Positions 36,081 through 48,800 of a stretch of DNA of 64,000 nt are shown here, one piece after another. Source of the stretch: Dipteris shenzhenensis (Eukaryota > Polypodiophyta > Polypodiopsida > Gleicheniales); the NCBI GenBank assembly GCA_047967505.1, contig CM106540.1. One strand, written 5' to 3'. Within the stretch, counting starts at the first letter, position 1, and every line of letters starts with the position of its first letter. The translations under genes were made by a program, and so were the position numbers. The notes under the pieces were generated by a model. It saw nothing but the letters and a program-made list of their open reading frames with translations. It did not search any database and had not been told where the DNA came from.

Positions 36081-37939
36081 ACCACAAGGAGTTCGATGCA
36101 GCATTTTGATGCAATTTCTATGTGAAATTCTCTTGGCCACTTTATTACCTCCACAACAAAGGCATGTTGATGGGACTAGTGCTAACATATGCTAGACTTG
36201 AAATCCCTGGGTCTGGAAGCCAATGAGCTCCCTCTTGAATTCATCTAAGTGGGTGCCCTGTTGAGCTTCCAATAGCCACAAATTGACTGTAGCATCTATT
36301 CGACATCTATGATTTTGACTGCCTATATATACTCTATAAGATTTTCTCATGGGATATTGTATGTTCCTTTGTCAAAGACACCCTCACTCAAAAGAAAAGA
36401 GTCTCACAAGCTTCAAAATAATAGTTTCATCAGCTACTATTGGCTAACGATACTTCATCAAGGTGGTGTCCTTTAATTGCCCATGAACTTCCTTGATGAG
36501 GTGTGGAAAGGAATCAAGAGGTCACTCCTTGAATAATAGACTTGTCAAAAATTTCATCATGGCAATGAAGTAGAAAGGTTTGTCAATTATAAATAGCAAA
36601 AGGGAATATTTGAGTAGGAATTTTGGCAAAGTGACAATGTAAACTATATTTGAATTAATAGTGATGCTTCCTTTTTTGATTGCCTCTTATAGTGATCATA
36701 TAGAATTAAGAAGTTTGGATAGTTGAACATAATGCAAGAAGGTAGATCCATGCAAGGTCTTCATCCTTATCCAAGTGGTGATGTGGCCAAGAGTAAATTG
36801 ATTGTACAAATCCATATCTTCCAGAAGAGCACAAGATAGGCATCCTCTTATTCCAATCCTTTGGACTGTGTAGCTAGTAAAGAAACAACAAGCTTGGATT
36901 CATTATAGATGGGAGTTAGGCTTCAAATCCATGTTGAAATAAGATTGGTCTGCTTTAAAATTTTGCACTCTGAACTATACCTAAATATTGTTTTAACTTT
37001 TTGAGTTGTAATCACTTGTCTGATCTTTTGGTACTTCTCTTTAGTAATTTAGTCAAAACTTTTATTTGAATCAGATATGCTAAGTATTGTGTATGCCTTA
37101 AATAGAGAACGTCATATGCTTTGGGCAAAGAATATAAAATTGATTACTAGAGGAAGCATTTTGCAACCTTGTGCTTACTTTGAATGGGATCCCATCAAAT
37201 ACCTTACACGCTTCCAAATCTAAAAGGTAACCCACATTCTAACATGAATCCCATCAATGAAGACACTTGTGCTTCTATCCACCCATCAAAGAAGTAATTC
37301 TCTATAGTTTGCACCATATTTTTATCTGACTGCACGTTGGGAATTGTATTTGTCATCATTTGTATTGTCTACGGTGGCATCCTTTTTTTGGGAAAAACTA
37401 TTTTCAGGTATCTTGAGTTCCCTTGCCTCAAGACATTAGATTGGTAATAGGATTCCAAAAATAATGTGAAGGTTTTACTGAAGTTCTCCCTTGGGGAAGC
37501 CTCCAAAAGATAGCCCTTAAGCTTGTGTAGGAAGAAAGGAGTATTTGTTTAAAGAGGTTTACGAGCATTACAAGAGGTTGCTGACTCCTTGCATGAGTCT
37601 AAGAGATCAACAATGTAGCCTATTATCCAAACCAGCTCATACCAAGAGAGAAGTGATTGCTAAGAGTAAAGAACTGACTTTTCTCTAAGAGCAAAAACAT
37701 GAGAAAATCTTCAATTGAGAAAAGCATATCGCATGAGTGAAGCATACATAGCCAAAAAGGAAGGCCTATGATAGAAAAAAACAAGTGTTTGTTTACTTAG
37801 AATGTAGCCCAAAAAATAGGCGATAATCCTGGTGAGAAGAAAGGGCAGCCGCTTTATCTATGATGAGAGAAACAACTTTGGAGATATTGCTGATTTGACT
37901 CATAATGTAACCATGGATGAAAGGAATTGATCCCCAAAA
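36081..37939. other. Non-coding stretch, nothing recognised
   Basis: No frame with familiar motifs on either strand. A block near 37,385-37,440 (TTTTCAGGTATCTTGAGTTC, then CTTGCCTCA) is weakly similar to one near 42,300, hinting at another old repeat family. Confidence 0.4.
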
Positions 37940-38532
37940 TGTAGCTAAGCTAGCTAATAGCCTAGATAGATTTGCCCTAATCTCTAGCTTAGGCTAGGAA
38001 CAAAAGAATAGATCAGCATGTAATTATAAGAATCCATAAGTAAATCATTAGGACATTACTTGAAAACCTTGAGGTGCCCTAGGGCCTGGCATGTAATTAA
38101 GAGAATCCATAAGCAAATTATTAGGAAAGTACCTAGAAACTTTGAGGCAACAATCCATGGCTTGTGATGGGTTGCGCAAGTAAAAGGCTTTGAAGGATAA
38201 TCGAGCAAGAAGGGCTTAGCTCTACATGTTGTTTGATAAATGGCATTCAAAGTTGTTCAAAGTATGAGATGAGTACAAGGTACAACAAGGGCCCCCTTTT
38301 ATAGGTATAGGCCTAGGAGAAAAATACCATAATGCTTATGGGATAGCCACCCTAGGATGCCATGTGGCAACATTAGGCCTCCTACTAAAAGTACTACTTA
38401 TTTACAATGTCATTTAAAGGCTGCTTAGGCAACATTAGGGCTCCCCACTAAAATTACTACTTATTTACAAAGACATTTAAAGGCTACTTAGGCTAAAATT
38501 TAGCTAAGTAAACTGACCTTTGTTATAGTTCA
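37940..38532 (-). repeat. 3' LTR of the EXO70-carrying element (593 bp)
   Basis: Bounded TG...CA (plus strand TGTAGCTAAG to TTATAGTTCA). Shares with the right copy long blocks such as GCATGTAATTAT, TGTTCAAAGTATGA and GGCCTAGGA-AAA-TA. Contains TATAAAA at 38,297-38,303 on the minus strand, directly followed by GGGGGCC in both LTRs. Internal duplications (near 38,010-38,130 and 38,365-38,480) make it longer than its partner. Confidence 0.75.
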
Positions 38533-38769
38533 CCTTGCCTAAAAGAAAATTGTCCTCAAATTTGCAATGGGGATGTAAGAAGAAAATACAACAATAGAAC
38601 GAAGAAGAGAAGCTCATATCTAGTCATAACATATATGTAAGAGTGAATGCATAGAGTGTTCTTTGCTGTACTGCTATCCATAGTCCCCACTAATGCATGT
38701 TGAGCTGCAACAACAATGATGGTAGAGCAGTAGGAATAGTAAGTAATTTAGATGAAGTTCTAATAGCAT

Positions 38770-39425
38770 ACACACGTGGATAATGATCATACCACTCTAC
38801 ATCAAAGACCCAAAACACTTCAAATACTAATAAGCTGGTAAAATCACTTCTACAACAAGTAGACATACAGAGTCTTGGAACTCAAGGTCAGGCACAAACC
38901 ACTGAGATTGCCTTTGATCTTTGGATAGATTTACCCATGTAATGTATATTATTATAAAAAGAATGTGTGCTAATGCATGTTCCCTATATTGCTTGGCCTT
39001 CCCCTCTAGATTTGAGTAGAGTTTTGACATTAGGCCATAACAAAATCATAGTTTTATATTAGCTACCAATTGAGATTTTGCTAGCTCAACAATCTCACCC
39101 TAACAAAACATCTGCCTTAATGTGGATTGGTAATCAAAATAAAACTTCACATGATTGATAATGTAGATGATCAAAGAATGCTCTATGTCATTCTGTACAA
39201 GAGCTTTTGTAGCAAATTTCTCAACGGTGACCTTAAAATCACAAAAAGTCTCTTTAGCAATCTAAAATAATCTCTATGCCAAGCCTACTGTTGCTTCACA
39301 AATTTGTGCCAATGCATTTTCTCCAAAAATTATATCAATCTCAAGAGGAGCTCTCACATTGTTTCAAACATGTCAACATCACAATAAGCTTATGTTCTAA
39401 GTCCATTGCCCTTCATCTCCAAGGC
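38770..39425 (-). pseudogene. EXO70A: EXO70A-like exocyst subunit fragment inside an LTR element
   Basis: The minus strand reads, in one frame with scattered stops, LEIDIIFGENALAQI, GLA*RLF*IAKETFCDF, VEKFATKALVQ, IINHVKFYFDYQSTLRQMF, SNLEGKAKQYREHALAH, QRQSQWFVPDLEFQDS and VEVILPAY. These follow, in order, the conserved C-terminal half of plant EXO70A (FLFDYQSTLKQLF, QRQSQWTVPD, LPAYRSFLKRFG regions). About 60 residues are missing between the KQYREHALAH and QRQSQW blocks. The frame crosses some 215 codons with no visible intron, although EXO70A genes usually have many introns; this points to capture of a spliced transcript. Exocyst EXO70 tethers secretory vesicles at the plasma membrane; this copy is non-functional (many TAG/TGA). 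Confidence 0.75.
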
Positions 39426-40433
39426 TGTCTCTTTAAGCACCTACAATGTAGGATCTAGACAACCATGTTGAACTACTTTTGTCCTTGAGATGCTTGCATA
39501 TTTGAAGTGCCATTTGTAAACTTTTGTCTGCAACTACCAGGGGTATCAATTATATCAATGCCATCATCTTGGAATCCCTCACTAGAGCTAATGCCCAACC
39601 TTGTAGTATCCATTACAACATCATCCTTAGGGATGGGATCAAGGTCTCTTAACTGATGGTTCTTAGACTAACTGCCAAGCCTCCTTGTAAGCATATTTGC
39701 AATTCAAATCAACTAGATTTATGGTGTTGTCAGAACTTTGTTTAGATCATTGTTTAGAATTTAGGAACACTATTTGAATAGTGGATTCTTTGTCAAAACA
39801 ATGTGTAGAAACACTATTCACTGGTTGGAAAGACTCAGCCTAAACAGTATATGTCAACTCCCAAGGACAATAGATTCACTATCTGCATGGTAGATCCATA
39901 GATTTTCCCAATTCAAACTTTCAAGGGCTTAATGTTCAATGAATATTGTAATTTAGGTATGAGTAGAATAGGGTAGGGCATAATAGCATATAGAATTGAA
40001 AAGCCTCAAATTTCAAGGTCTAGAAGCACACATTACATCTGATAAAAAAATGTGCCACCTAGGAACAGATTTTGAGGTAAGAGAATGGGTAAATGAGCTC
40101 TAATTAGGACCAAACTTGGAACAGGATTAGCAATAGCTACAGTACTCCCTAGATGCAATCAAAATATCATTTGGAGCTATAAAGGTCTACATCACTACAA
40201 ATTTAGAAAACTTCCTACGTCACATAAGCCAAGGCCATTCTGGCTCAAATTATGGGAATTCCACCACAATACCTTAAGGCTTATGATAAGGAGATCAATC
40301 TAATCACATTGATGGAAAGATCATTCAAATCTAAGCAGTTTGAAAAATTGGTGATCTCAAAGGCTTCAATATTCCATGCTTCAGATGTATGAATGAAATG
40401 ACAAGACTTCATCCATCGAATCCCATGAAAAGT

Positions 40434-40446
40434 GCTTTGATACCAA
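40434..40446 (-). other. Primer-binding site
   Basis: Minus strand TTGGTATCAAAGC immediately follows the LTR end ...AGCTACA. It differs by one base from the common plant tRNA-iMet primer site over its 12-base core. Confidence 0.65.
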
Positions 40447-40885
40447 TGTAGCTAACAGCCTAGCTAGATCTGCCCTAATCTCTAGCTTAGGGAAGCCTAG
40501 GAATAGCAGCTAGGAACAATAAAGTGGATAAGCATGTAATTATGAGAATAAATAAGAAAATCATTAGAAAAGTACTTGGAAACCTTGAGGGAATCCATGC
40601 CTTATGATGGGCTACACAAGCAATATGCTAGAATGGATAATCCTAGATCAGCTTGGATCAAGAAGGCTCAATTGTAGATGTTGTTTATTAAATGGCATTC
40701 AAATTTGTTCAAAGTATGATATTAGTACAAGGTAAGACATGGCCCCCTTTTATAGGTGTAGGCCTAGGAAAAATATACCACAATGCTTATGGGATGGCCA
40801 CCCTAGGATGCCACATAGCAACATTAGAACTCCTTATTAAAAGTACTACTTATTTACAAAGCCATTTAAAGGTTTCTTACGCTCG
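40447..40885 (-). repeat. 5' LTR of the EXO70-carrying element
   Basis: Starts TGTAGCTAACAGCC at the primer-site side and matches the left LTR to about 40,885, after which homology is lost; the first ~45 bp of U3 found in the left LTR are not seen here. TATAAAA at 40,748-40,754 (minus strand) marks the promoter. Confidence 0.7.
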
Positions 40886-41778
40886 TGGGTGCCTAGGCAG
40901 AGAACTTCCATGCATTATGTTAGGATGAAGCTTTTGGTATATTGCTACTAATGCTATGTTATCATTGGAAGATGTGCCATAGCCATTTCACTTAAACTAC
41001 TACAAGCAGTGATTTGATTGCTTGATGAGCCTATGCGCCAAAGGGTAGGGTTCCTGGCATTGAGACCTTGATCTTTCAAAATACCAAACTAAAAATGGAG
41101 ACATCATCAATATTAATTGCTCTCTTGCTTATTCTCCTAGCCGCTCCTCTTTCAAAATGAATTACTCTCACTTAATCAAGAATGGCAAAAACCTTCCCTT
41201 TTCACTGCCCTCTCAAATATCTACAGAATCCCATAAAAACATGCCTATAATATTTAGAATAAACAATTGTCTAGGTTTGCTCTTGAGTGGCTTGAGTGGT
41301 CATAAAGACCACAACCCAATATAGGATCACCAATGTTGGGGTAAACCACACAAGAGGAAGACACGAGAGAGATCCAAAATGCAGAATTGTCTTTCTAAGA
41401 GATCCAAAATGTAGAATTGTCTTTCTTGCTTGTGTTCTTTCCTTCCTCCCAAGATATCATGTAACATTCCCCATGAATATCCATTTGGATAGCCTATCCA
41501 TTATAGAGAGCTTTCACGCCAAGGAACATTAGCAAACACCAAAACTAGTAAATCTTTAAGCATCACCATGATTTCTTTTAACGTAAAAAGAAAACATTCC
41601 CTATGGTGTTAATGTACCCTTAATGTGACCACTCTCTAGCCTTAGTATCCTCCTTCACCTTCAATAGTTGACTTGATCATCAACAAGTCTAATTAGCAAC
41701 TTACTTCATAGGTCAAAGACTAACTTACGTTTATTGACATGATTGATATGGGAGACATTGTTGTTTTCTAACATTAAA

Positions 41779-42005
41779 ATATGCAGAGATGACAATGGCA
41801 TCATATCACTCGATGATAAATATACCTAAAAGGTTCTCAAGTAGTTTCATTTACATGACTACAGGTCATTCCCTACACTTATGGGGAGATGACAATGCAT
41901 CATATAACTCACGTTAAATCTACCCAAAAGGTTAAATATCACTCACCTTAAATATACCCAAAAGGTTCTCAAGTAGTTTCAATTGCATGATTGCAAGCCA
42001 CTCCC
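41779..42005. repeat. Imperfect tandem duplication of about 105-120 bp
   Basis: Copies begin GAGATGACAATG-CATCATAT at about 41,786 and 41,884, and both end in AGTAGTTTCA(A/T)TT-CATGA and CA-TCCCTACAC. The ACCCAAAAGGTT segment is additionally repeated inside the second copy. Confidence 0.7.
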
Positions 42006-42404
42006 TACACCAATGGAATGCAACAACAAATTGTCAATATTCAAAATAAGTCTCTTTACACATAGGTCTTACTTTGTATTAACAACTTATTGGCAAGCTT
42101 GATTTATTTAACATTCACAAAGCTAGACATTTTTTATTTGTGATTATGCACAGTTAATCAAAATGAGCTCCTTGGGTAGACCCTTTATTTTGAACAAAAC
42201 AATAAAAAATGCCAAACTTTATCCGTCAAGATACTAGAAAATGAGATTTTTCCATTTTGGTGATGACATTAGGAATTGAATTGATAACAAACTTCAAAAT
42301 TTTCAAGGGTATAGTGAGTTCACTTGCATCATAGTGCATGCAACACTAAAGTTATAGGTTTAGATATAAACCTCCTACTTGACCTACTATGGCATCTTTC
42401 TCAT

Positions 42405-42865
42405 CATGGCAAGAAAACCATGAGTCATTCCAAAATTTAAAGGGATTATTGGTCAAAGCACCAAAATTAAAGCAACTACAATGGAGTCCATCTTCATTAG
42501 TATTTGGCCATAATTTCCCTAATCGATGTCCAAACTATGATTATTTTTATACTTAAAAAGTAATTTGAACATGATTTTTAAATGAAAGGTTAAAATCAAT
42601 TATTCAAACTTAATTATATATTTATAGGTCTAATTTCTTAATGCAACCTAAAATTTTAAAGGGATTGGTGGTCAAAGCATTAAGATTAAAGCAACTAAAA
42701 TGGACTCCAACTTCCTCTATATTTGGCCATAACTTCCCCACTTGGTGTCCAAACTATAATCATTTTTATTTCAAAAAGATCATTTGACCTAAAAAATTAC
42801 TTGACCTACTTTGGAGTTTTTCAAGAAAATCATGAGTCATTCCAAATTTTAAAGGGAATGGGAGT
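42405..42865. repeat. Tandem repeat of about 230 bp, two copies and a partial third
   Basis: TTTAAAGGGATT(A/G)(T/G)TGGTCAAAGCA, ATTAAAGCAACTA and TATTTGGCCATAA(T/C)TTCCC occur at about 42,437-42,520 and 42,657-42,740; a partial third unit (ATGAGTCATTCCAAATTTTA) begins at about 42,832. No coding content. Confidence 0.75.
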
Positions 42866-42929
42866 ACTTGTGCTCAATTAGGTGTTCCTAGTGACCATGT
42901 GATGCTTCCTATTGGTGTTTTCATGCTAC

Positions 42930-43230
42930 TACTATTAGACAGGTGAGGAGATTGATCATGAATTTCTTGTGGCATGCGGGTGATGGCTTAGCGAATGCTA
43001 GAGCTAGAGTATCTTGGGATACTATCACCCTTCCCACAACACAAGGAGATATGGGGATCCTAGGTCCTGAGCTTTGGAGTAGAGCACTCTTAATCAAGGT
43101 TATAGTGAGGGGCTTGACTCTAAGGGATCAGCCTTGGAAGAAATTTATGCTACACAATGGTCAAGAAGTGTTAGTTGGATTTTCTTGGTGGTGGATCATC
43201 CTATTTAGGCTACTTCTTCATTAGTGACAA
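42930..43230 (+). pseudogene. LINE ORF2 fragment after the RT domain
   Basis: An open stretch reads RRLIMNFLWHAG, ARVSWDTITLPTTQGDMGIL and LWSRALLIKVIVRGL. This matches the segment of plant LINE ORF2 just after RT (the nFLW ... v.Wd.l..P...GGLGi ... n.Al..K pattern). Upstream RT and the downstream zinc-binding end are not readable, so it is an isolated fragment. Confidence 0.65.
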
Positions 43231-44171
43231 GGCTCATTCCGATCTAGGACTATTTTTGTTCGATAATCAATTGTGTAGTTCCTTCCACTAGAGAGGAGTT
43301 AGCCAGATGACCACTTTTTCATAACACCTTGTACAACATTAGGTGAACATTACCCTTGGCAATGAGCTTAGATCTAGACTGGCAAGATGGCATGTCTAGA
43401 GTTTGACTAGTATTGGAGACTGGTTCAAGGGAGGTCAGGAAATCATGGAGGATACTATTACGCATACTTATGGGCCTCCCTCCCACACGTCGCTAATACT
43501 AGACTCCAAAATATGAGCGCCATCCCTTAGTCATGGAGAAAGTGCCTCAATGAGCCTTAGGAGGACCTTGAGCCTATTTTCAGTTGGTCTAGATGCTTCA
43601 TTGAGCTAGGCACTCACTTGGCATATGTAGTGTGAGGGTGGGCCCAGCACCTTTCTTATATTGTTCTGCAAATACTTCTCATAGACTTACACATACGTAG
43701 CCTATAGACCTGCGAGATCTTTATGGCAGAGGATTAGAGTTATAGGTTGCTTCTATATACTTTCTAATATAGGCAAGGGTGGCTCGGGGGAGGCTCAAGG
43801 TAGCCTCGAGGAGCTTCGGGGTGCTTCGAGAGGGAAGAGCTTAGGAGATGCACTACATGCAGCGCGAAAATCACAACTCACAGTCAAAAAATAGTTCCAA
43901 TCATCCGATTCGTGGAGCTCCAACCATCAGATTGTGACTGTGCATAGGTGGCATGTGTGACCAGAGGTCAGACCTACGCAACAGAGAGTGACATGGCTAG
44001 CACAGAATGCAGTGCCACAGGATAGGGTCGTGAGACACGTGATGACATGCAGAGTGGCACCGCTACTGACACAAGGGCAGAGGAGATTCTATCACGTGGG
44101 ACACGTGGTGGCACACAAAGTGATGCGGGACACCCAGGGTGCCACGTGGTGCAATAAACTGCATACAGAGA

Positions 44172-44216
<45 letters not shown>

Positions 44217-44227
44217 TTTGTGTGTGT
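43231..44227. other. Non-coding stretch upstream of LINE-A, with microsatellites
   Basis: No gene. 43,770-43,830 repeats GGCTC-GGGAGG / GAGCTTCGGGG-type words. (GA)n at 44,175-44,211 and (TG)n at 44,219-44,235 lie against the insertion point of LINE-A. Confidence 0.5.
44036..44148. promoter_or_regulatory. Cluster of four CACGTG (G-box) sites
   Basis: Perfect CACGTG hexamers at 44,036, 44,093, 44,102 and 44,143. In plants these bind bZIP and bHLH factors. No gene starts immediately downstream except the LINE-A insertion, so any role is unproven; they may simply be part of a short duplicated GACACGTG sequence. Confidence 0.35.
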
Positions 44228-44589
44228 GTGTGTGTAAGTGAGAGAGTGGTGAACTGAGGTGAGGAGCTTCTATAGCCCACCCTGAAGAACCCTGCTTGTC
44301 CAACCTCATTTCATGCCCCTGGACTTGCTATAATTTAGTCGCACTTGCCTCCCTCCTTAGGCTCTGATCTGTCAAATTTCCCTCACTTGTTGCTGAATTT
44401 ATATTCACGATTCTCTATTTTTGCTGCTTGCCCCTTGTTCTTCTTCGAATCAGCCTTTGCTCTGCCTATAAACACTCACCCCCTTTCCCTTCCTTCTCAT
44501 CTTCCATTTTCCCTATCCAGCTCTTCCTGTTTTATACCTCGCTTTTTTCTGCCCCTCCTTTTGTCCATAAACTTCTCCTTCCCAAACTG

Positions 44590-45565
44590 ACTTCCATACA
44601 AACCAATGCTGCTCTTACAACGCATGCTAGAAAGGACTATGATCTAGAGGCAAAAAGAAGATGTACAGATTTAGATTGTGGTGAAATCGACATGGATATT
44701 GAAGCAAAATATATCTTTGACACTTTGAAAGATGACTTCCACCAATCACGCCAAGATTGGGGTAAGCCTATGCCACAGGTGACATACAAGATGAGGCTTC
44801 CGGCTCTGGTCAAGAATGTCTCAGAAAATTGGCTCAAACTGCAGTAATCATTTTCTTTTCAGGAAAGATTCCATCTGCAAATGATGTAGCACAATGGAAT
44901 CAATCCATTTTGGGTGGATGCTATGTAGAGGGAGTGTACTTTGCTTCCCGCAGCTTTTATGAGATACACTTGACAGATGCTGTACAAAAGCAGAGATTGC
45001 TTGAGTTGTCCCCTCTGTTTTATGGTAGACAGATGGTTCATGCCATGCCATGGTCGCCAAACAAAGATTATCAAAGCCTTGTTCGACACCATTGTCCAGT
45101 CTAGGTGGAGGTGGTCAATTTTCCAGACTACATGAGACATGAACTGCCTGCACTGGTAGCAACCTTGGGCCAAGTGATTTGACCACCTTGTCCATACAGA
45201 AATTGAAACATGTTTTGTGTATTGTGGGACACAGATATCCCCACTCCTTCATTGCAGTGGAGGTTAAAGGACTGCCAATGGGACAGAAATATTTTGAATT
45301 GAAATGGGGGATCTTTGTAGGTGCTTGCTTTTCATGCCACAAGTTTGGCCATGTGGCTTCTGAGTGCCCTACTATATTGCATCCTCCCCCACCTACTGCC
45401 ATTCCCCCTTCACAGATCAACTCGCTCAAAAGCAAGATAATCCTCCATTGAAGAACATGGATAAGAATGTTGCCAAGAATGGTAAATTGGTTGCATATAT
45501 GCCTGCAACAGGAAGAGGAAAAGATAAAGGCAAGGAGAAAGCCAAGGATATTGATAATGATTGAT
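44590..45565 (+). pseudogene. LINE-A ORF1 (RNA-binding protein) remnant
   Basis: Open pieces in different frames read CTDLDCGEIDMDIEAKY, LKDDFHQSRQDWGKP, GCYVEGVYFASRSFYEIHL and MPWSPNKDY, followed by a CCHC knuckle CFSCHKFGHVASECP at about 45,330-45,372 and a Lys-rich tail ending near 45,564 (GRGKDKGKEKAKD). This layout (DUF4283-like domain then zinc knuckle) is typical of plant LINE ORF1. At least three frame changes or stops break it. Confidence 0.65.
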
Positions 45566-45854
45566 AATTTCCAACAGCCCAAGAAAGTTTTGAGGCAGAG
45601 GCCTCTTTAGTCTCGATGCTAGGATGCGGCAGCCCCTACCCCTGGTCAAGCCTCCACTTCAGCCCCCTCTGCAGTCCTTCAAAACTGGGCTGCAATCCTT
45701 TAAAAAAATATTCCACTCTGTGAGTCAGAAGATGCATTGGCCTTTCACATTGAAAAAGAAGGGCTACAGCCTATGATGGCAGATGCATAGACTTTTATGT
45801 CTATATATTCTGGGTTTCTAATTCTTGTATATACTCCTATATTTGATACTATTA

Positions 45855-48800
45855 CTTGTGTTACTTTTAATGTACAAGGCCTTTGCAATCCTTCTAAGTG
45901 GAGGCTGCTTTGGAATTATGTATTGACTAGGTAGCCAGATGTTCTTTGCTTGTAGGTTCATAATCAACATTCCATGGCTAGTCACGCTAGTTTTTTTGGG
46001 GGCTATGATATCTTTTATGCAGGTACTAAGGATTTCTCAGGCATTTGCATGTTGATCCGCCATGATTTACAGCCTGTGCTTGCCTTCAATGATCCTCTTG
46101 CCAGATGGAGGGTTGTATAGACATGTATCCAAGGAGAAATCTATGAATTTGTAGGTGTATATGCCTCTCAGTCTTGTGCAATAAGGGCTGCCATGTGGGA
46201 ATCTATTGCATCCTATCCATGGAGGTCGATTGCCTTTCTTGGAGGAGATTTTAATAATGCCCCCTTGCCCATGGATAATACCACAGGCAGATCACATATG
46301 CTTCAGATAGAAAAGAGACAGTGGGCTCACCTTATGGCAGAGACTAAAGCAGAGGTTTATGGTTAACTTTGGAGCATGCTATGCCTGGCTACACTTATCA
46401 TCACAATGCTTTGCACAATTATTGGGCTATGTTGGACAGATGGTATATATTCAATGCCCAATAGTTTTCCGAATTTACTCTCAAAACTTACTCTGGATCA
46501 TTCATTGTCACTCTCAGATCATGCTCCATTGTGGATGACTCTAAGCTTTGGTCTACCCACAGATGATCTACCTGCACAGACCATTCGTCTCAAACATATT
46601 AATGCAACATATTTTCAGCATGCTCTGTTTAAGAATATGATCCACCATGCCATTGCTCCTCTCCAGATGCATGCTTCTCATGATGTGTCTTATGCATGGG
46701 AAGGCTTTGTGTACCGTGTTCAGCATGTTATTCACGATTATGGCAAAAATTTCATGGCTGATTGAGAAGGCAGGTGCACTATGCCAAACAACAGTTGCAA
46801 TGCCTTACAGAGCTTTCTCATGTTCAGCCTCTGACTGACACCCAAAAAGATTCTATGTTGCATTTTTAGTTCCTGCTCCACGAGAATGATCAAAGAAAGC
46901 TCAATAAGTGGCAAGTGCGTGCAAGAATGAAGCCTCTCTTAGACAAAGGATGTTCTTCTAAATCCTTTTTTCAATGTTTGCATGCACACAGGCGGAAGAG
47001 TTCCTGTCTCAGATTGAGAAGATTAGATGGAACTTGGACACAATCTCTCTCTGAACTTGATGAAGAGTGCTTTGACCATTTTCAAAGGATGTTTGCTCCC
47101 CCTGCTGGCCCCACTCAGTCAATCATTGATGCCAGGGAAGTCCTATTGACTCAGGTATAGCCAATCCTGACAATGGACCATGCACTTCCTCTGGAGCAGT
47201 AATTTTATGCTCAAGAACTTCATGACGCATTGCTTCATCTTGGTAAAGGGAAATCTCCTGGATGGAATAGGCTCACAGTAGAATTTTATTTGGCTTTTTG
47301 GGATGATCTCAAACATGTGCTCCTTGCCATGATTAATGTAGCTTGGGACAGCCAGCGTGTATGCTTGCTTCCTGGAAGCATGGAATTGTCAAGCTCATCC
47401 CTAAGAGGCTTTTGTGTGAACATTTGATAGATTGGAGGCCAATTACTCTTATGCCTGTCATTTATAAATTAATCTCCAAAATGTTGGTTCATAGACTGCA
47501 TAATATATTACATGATGGTGTCCATCCACATCAGTATGGATTTGTGCCCAAAACGTAGATCTATGATAACATTGCAAGTGCTATGACAGCCATAGAGTAT
47601 ACCAAGTACATAGAGCAAGATGTCCTCATTCTATATGTGGATATAGCAAAAGCTTTTGATACTGATCAATGGGATTTTATTGCACAAACAATGACACGGA
47701 TGGGTTTTGGGCCCAAGGTAGTACATAAAATTTATTGGCTGTACATTGATTCATCTACTCAATGCATTTTGGGTAATCATGTATCTCAGCCATGGAATTT
47801 GGGCAGATCTGTCAGACAGGGATGTCCCCTTAGTGCTTTACTTTATGCCATTGCCACCCATCCTCTGCTCCTCTATTTGGATCATCTTACTACTCAGGGG
47901 AGACTGCAAGGATTGCAGCTACCAGGACAAAAAAACTTTTGTAGCACAAGCATATGCAGATGACTCTTTTTTCATGCTGCACAACACTCAATAAGAGCTG
48001 CAACTTCTCATGGATTCTTTATCTCTATATGGAATGGCAGCAGGTCTACATGTCAATTTTGAGAAATCAAAATTGATAGCCCTTAAACAAACTGATTGGC
48101 ATGCAATTCTTTGGCCAGGTGAGATATTGGATTCTCATGCAATGGTCAAACATCTAGGATATCCTATCGGATGGATGGTTACTAGGAAGCAACAACTTCA
48201 ATGGGTGTTTGACAAACTTTATGATAAGTTGCACTATTGGAAAATAGCCACTTGGCCACTTCATGTTCGTCTCAAAATAGTGCAATCTATTGTCATGGCC
48301 TATGTTCAATTCTTTTTGCCTTTGTTGCATTGGACTTCTCAAGAGATATCAGCATACATGTCACAGGCAATGAAGTTGCTTAGTCCTCCAAGAAGGCTCT
48401 CCGATTACTAAAAATGGAATATGTATGTTCTCCTTGGAAGAGTGGTGGATTGAATGTGCTCAACTTGCACCTACATGCCTTGTCTCATAAAATGTCACTG
48501 TTGTTGACCTTCTCACAGCAGGAACAGCCATGGACCCAGATGCTTGCTTACATGTCTAGGACTATGATGACACCTGCTTATGGTAAATGGGATGTGGACA
48601 TATGGGACATATTCCTTGGCAACTTTATGGGGAAGATTCCAGAGTATCCTTTTACTACTGCTTTGATCCTTGATTGGAAGCAGGTTCTTTCCCGCATTAA
48701 ATGGCCCCCCCCCAATCCAAGGGCCAACTCTCTTCATCAGGTAAGTTTATATTGGAGTGCTGTTTTTGACACTCCACTTGCATGTTAGGAGCCTATCAAG

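Larger units (their letters stand above)
37940..40885 (-). mobile_element. LTR retrotransposon with captured EXO70A-like fragment
   Basis: Two direct repeats (37,940-38,532 and 40,447-about 40,885) flank a 1.9-kb interior. Just inside the right repeat the minus strand reads TTGGTATCAAAGC, a fit to the plant initiator-Met tRNA primer site TGGTATCAGAGC. Just inside the left repeat it reads GGACAATTTTCTTTTAGGCAAGG, a plausible polypurine-tract region. The element therefore runs right to left. The interior shows no gag, protease, RT or integrase; instead it carries an EXO70-like fragment, so it would have depended on enzymes supplied by another element. Both LTRs have diverged, so the insertion is old. 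Confidence 0.7.
40886..42930. other. Non-coding stretch with small tandem repeats
   Basis: No gene recognised. A 30-bp tandem duplication, GATCCAAAATG(C/T)AGAATTGTC, lies at 41,371-41,430. Two larger local duplications are listed separately. Confidence 0.5.
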
